Positions 63,850 through 64,000 of a stretch of DNA of 64,000 nucleotides are shown here, in pieces. Made by a program: the position numbers and the translations under genes. The stretch's first letter is position 1, and every line of letters begins with the position of its first letter. The notes under the pieces are model-generated. The model had not been told where the DNA came from. It saw nothing but the letters and a program-made list of their open reading frames with translations, and did not search any database. Source of the DNA: Bacillus_BD sp963787345 (GTDB taxonomy: Bacteria; Bacillota; Bacilli; Bacillales; Cytobacillaceae); contig CAWBCW010000030.1 of NCBI GenBank assembly GCA_963787345.1, forward strand, positions 104,089-168,088. Reading direction: 5' to 3'.

Positions 63850-64000
63850 ATGATCAAAAAACTTTGTGAACTTAAAATTGAAGTTCACAAAAAATCAGAA
63901 GGGTTTAACTCTTATTGAGTTGGTTGTTGTTATTGTTATTTTGGGGATAATTGCGGCGATTGCGATACCTATGGTATTGAGTAATCGAGATGATGCAGCA
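63850..64000 (+). pseudogene. Type IV prepilin, 5' part with an apparent frameshift
   Basis: The class III signal GLTLIELVVVIVILGIIAAIAIP (shown here as G then LTLIELVVVI) is read in frame from 63902 to the window edge, with the Glu+5 typical of pilins. The only ATG with a nearby ribosome site (GGAGG, 63833-63837) is at 63850, in another frame, and stops soon after. Removing one base, for example from the A6 run 63856-63861, gives MIKNFVNLKLKFTKNQKG before the cleavage point. An unshifted GTG at 63866 is an alternative but lacks a ribosome site. The gene continues beyond the window and probably opens a pilus cluster. Confidence 0.7.

Overview
The window is a core chromosomal segment of an endospore-forming member of the Bacillaceae (low GC, strong AGGAGG ribosome binding sites, many TTG/GTG starts, spore genes sspI, gerE, gerM, lonB, spoVID, ysxE). 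Gene order follows the Bacillus subtilis pheS-to-folC region closely, almost all on the + strand. Minus-strand genes are ysdB, sspI, rnhC, yslB, recQ, a ysxD-like gene and one small ORF.

Layout: (1) 1-6.9 kb: ysdB, an M42 aminopeptidase, sspI, ysgA and a Phe T-box with pheST. (2) 7-17.8 kb: rnhC, zapA, cvpA-like, polX, mutS2, lcfA, trxA, uvrC. (3) 17.8-28.4 kb: yslB, sdhCAB, recQ, gerE, racE, gerM, rdgB, ysnB. (4) 28.7-38 kb: tRNA-Arg(UCU) and a Leu T-box ahead of ilvBH-ilvC-leuABCD, the branched-chain amino acid operon. (5) 38.2-47.4 kb: TPR protein, tig, clpX, lonB, lonA, ysxC (protein quality control and ribosome assembly). (6) 48.2-54.6 kb: hemA-hemX-hemCDBL, making uroporphyrinogen precursors from glutamyl-tRNA. 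(7) 54.7-64 kb: spoVID, ysxE, a Val T-box with valS, folC, a DsbA-like lipoprotein, and the start of a type IV prepilin gene cut by the window edge.

The most unusual content is a dispersed intergenic repeat of about 140-230 bp present at least ten times. It starts at a TTAAC junction and ends with a terminal hairpin closing in AATTTGA. Long inverted arms (TAACTTCATTCAGC / GCTGAATGAAGTTA) enclose an inner hairpin whose two sides change together between copies, plus a tRNA T-arm-like hairpin. The 3' part carries another long hairpin. Nine of ten copies share the direction of the main gene strand, several directly overlap the stop codon of the gene before them, and two sit inside the sdh and leu operons. 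It looks like a non-autonomous IS200/IS605-type or omega-RNA-like element; no transposase is present here.

Other points: promoters matching sigma-W (ysdB), sigma-B (trxA), sigma-F (lonB), sigma-E (spoVID), sigma-G (sspI) and sigma-K (gerE); unassigned structured leaders before lonA and before the prepilin; and three single-base frameshifts (spoVID, folC, prepilin), all in the last 9 kb. Compared with B. subtilis, fadR-fadB-etfBA and rph are missing from their usual places and recQ sits between sdhB and gerE.
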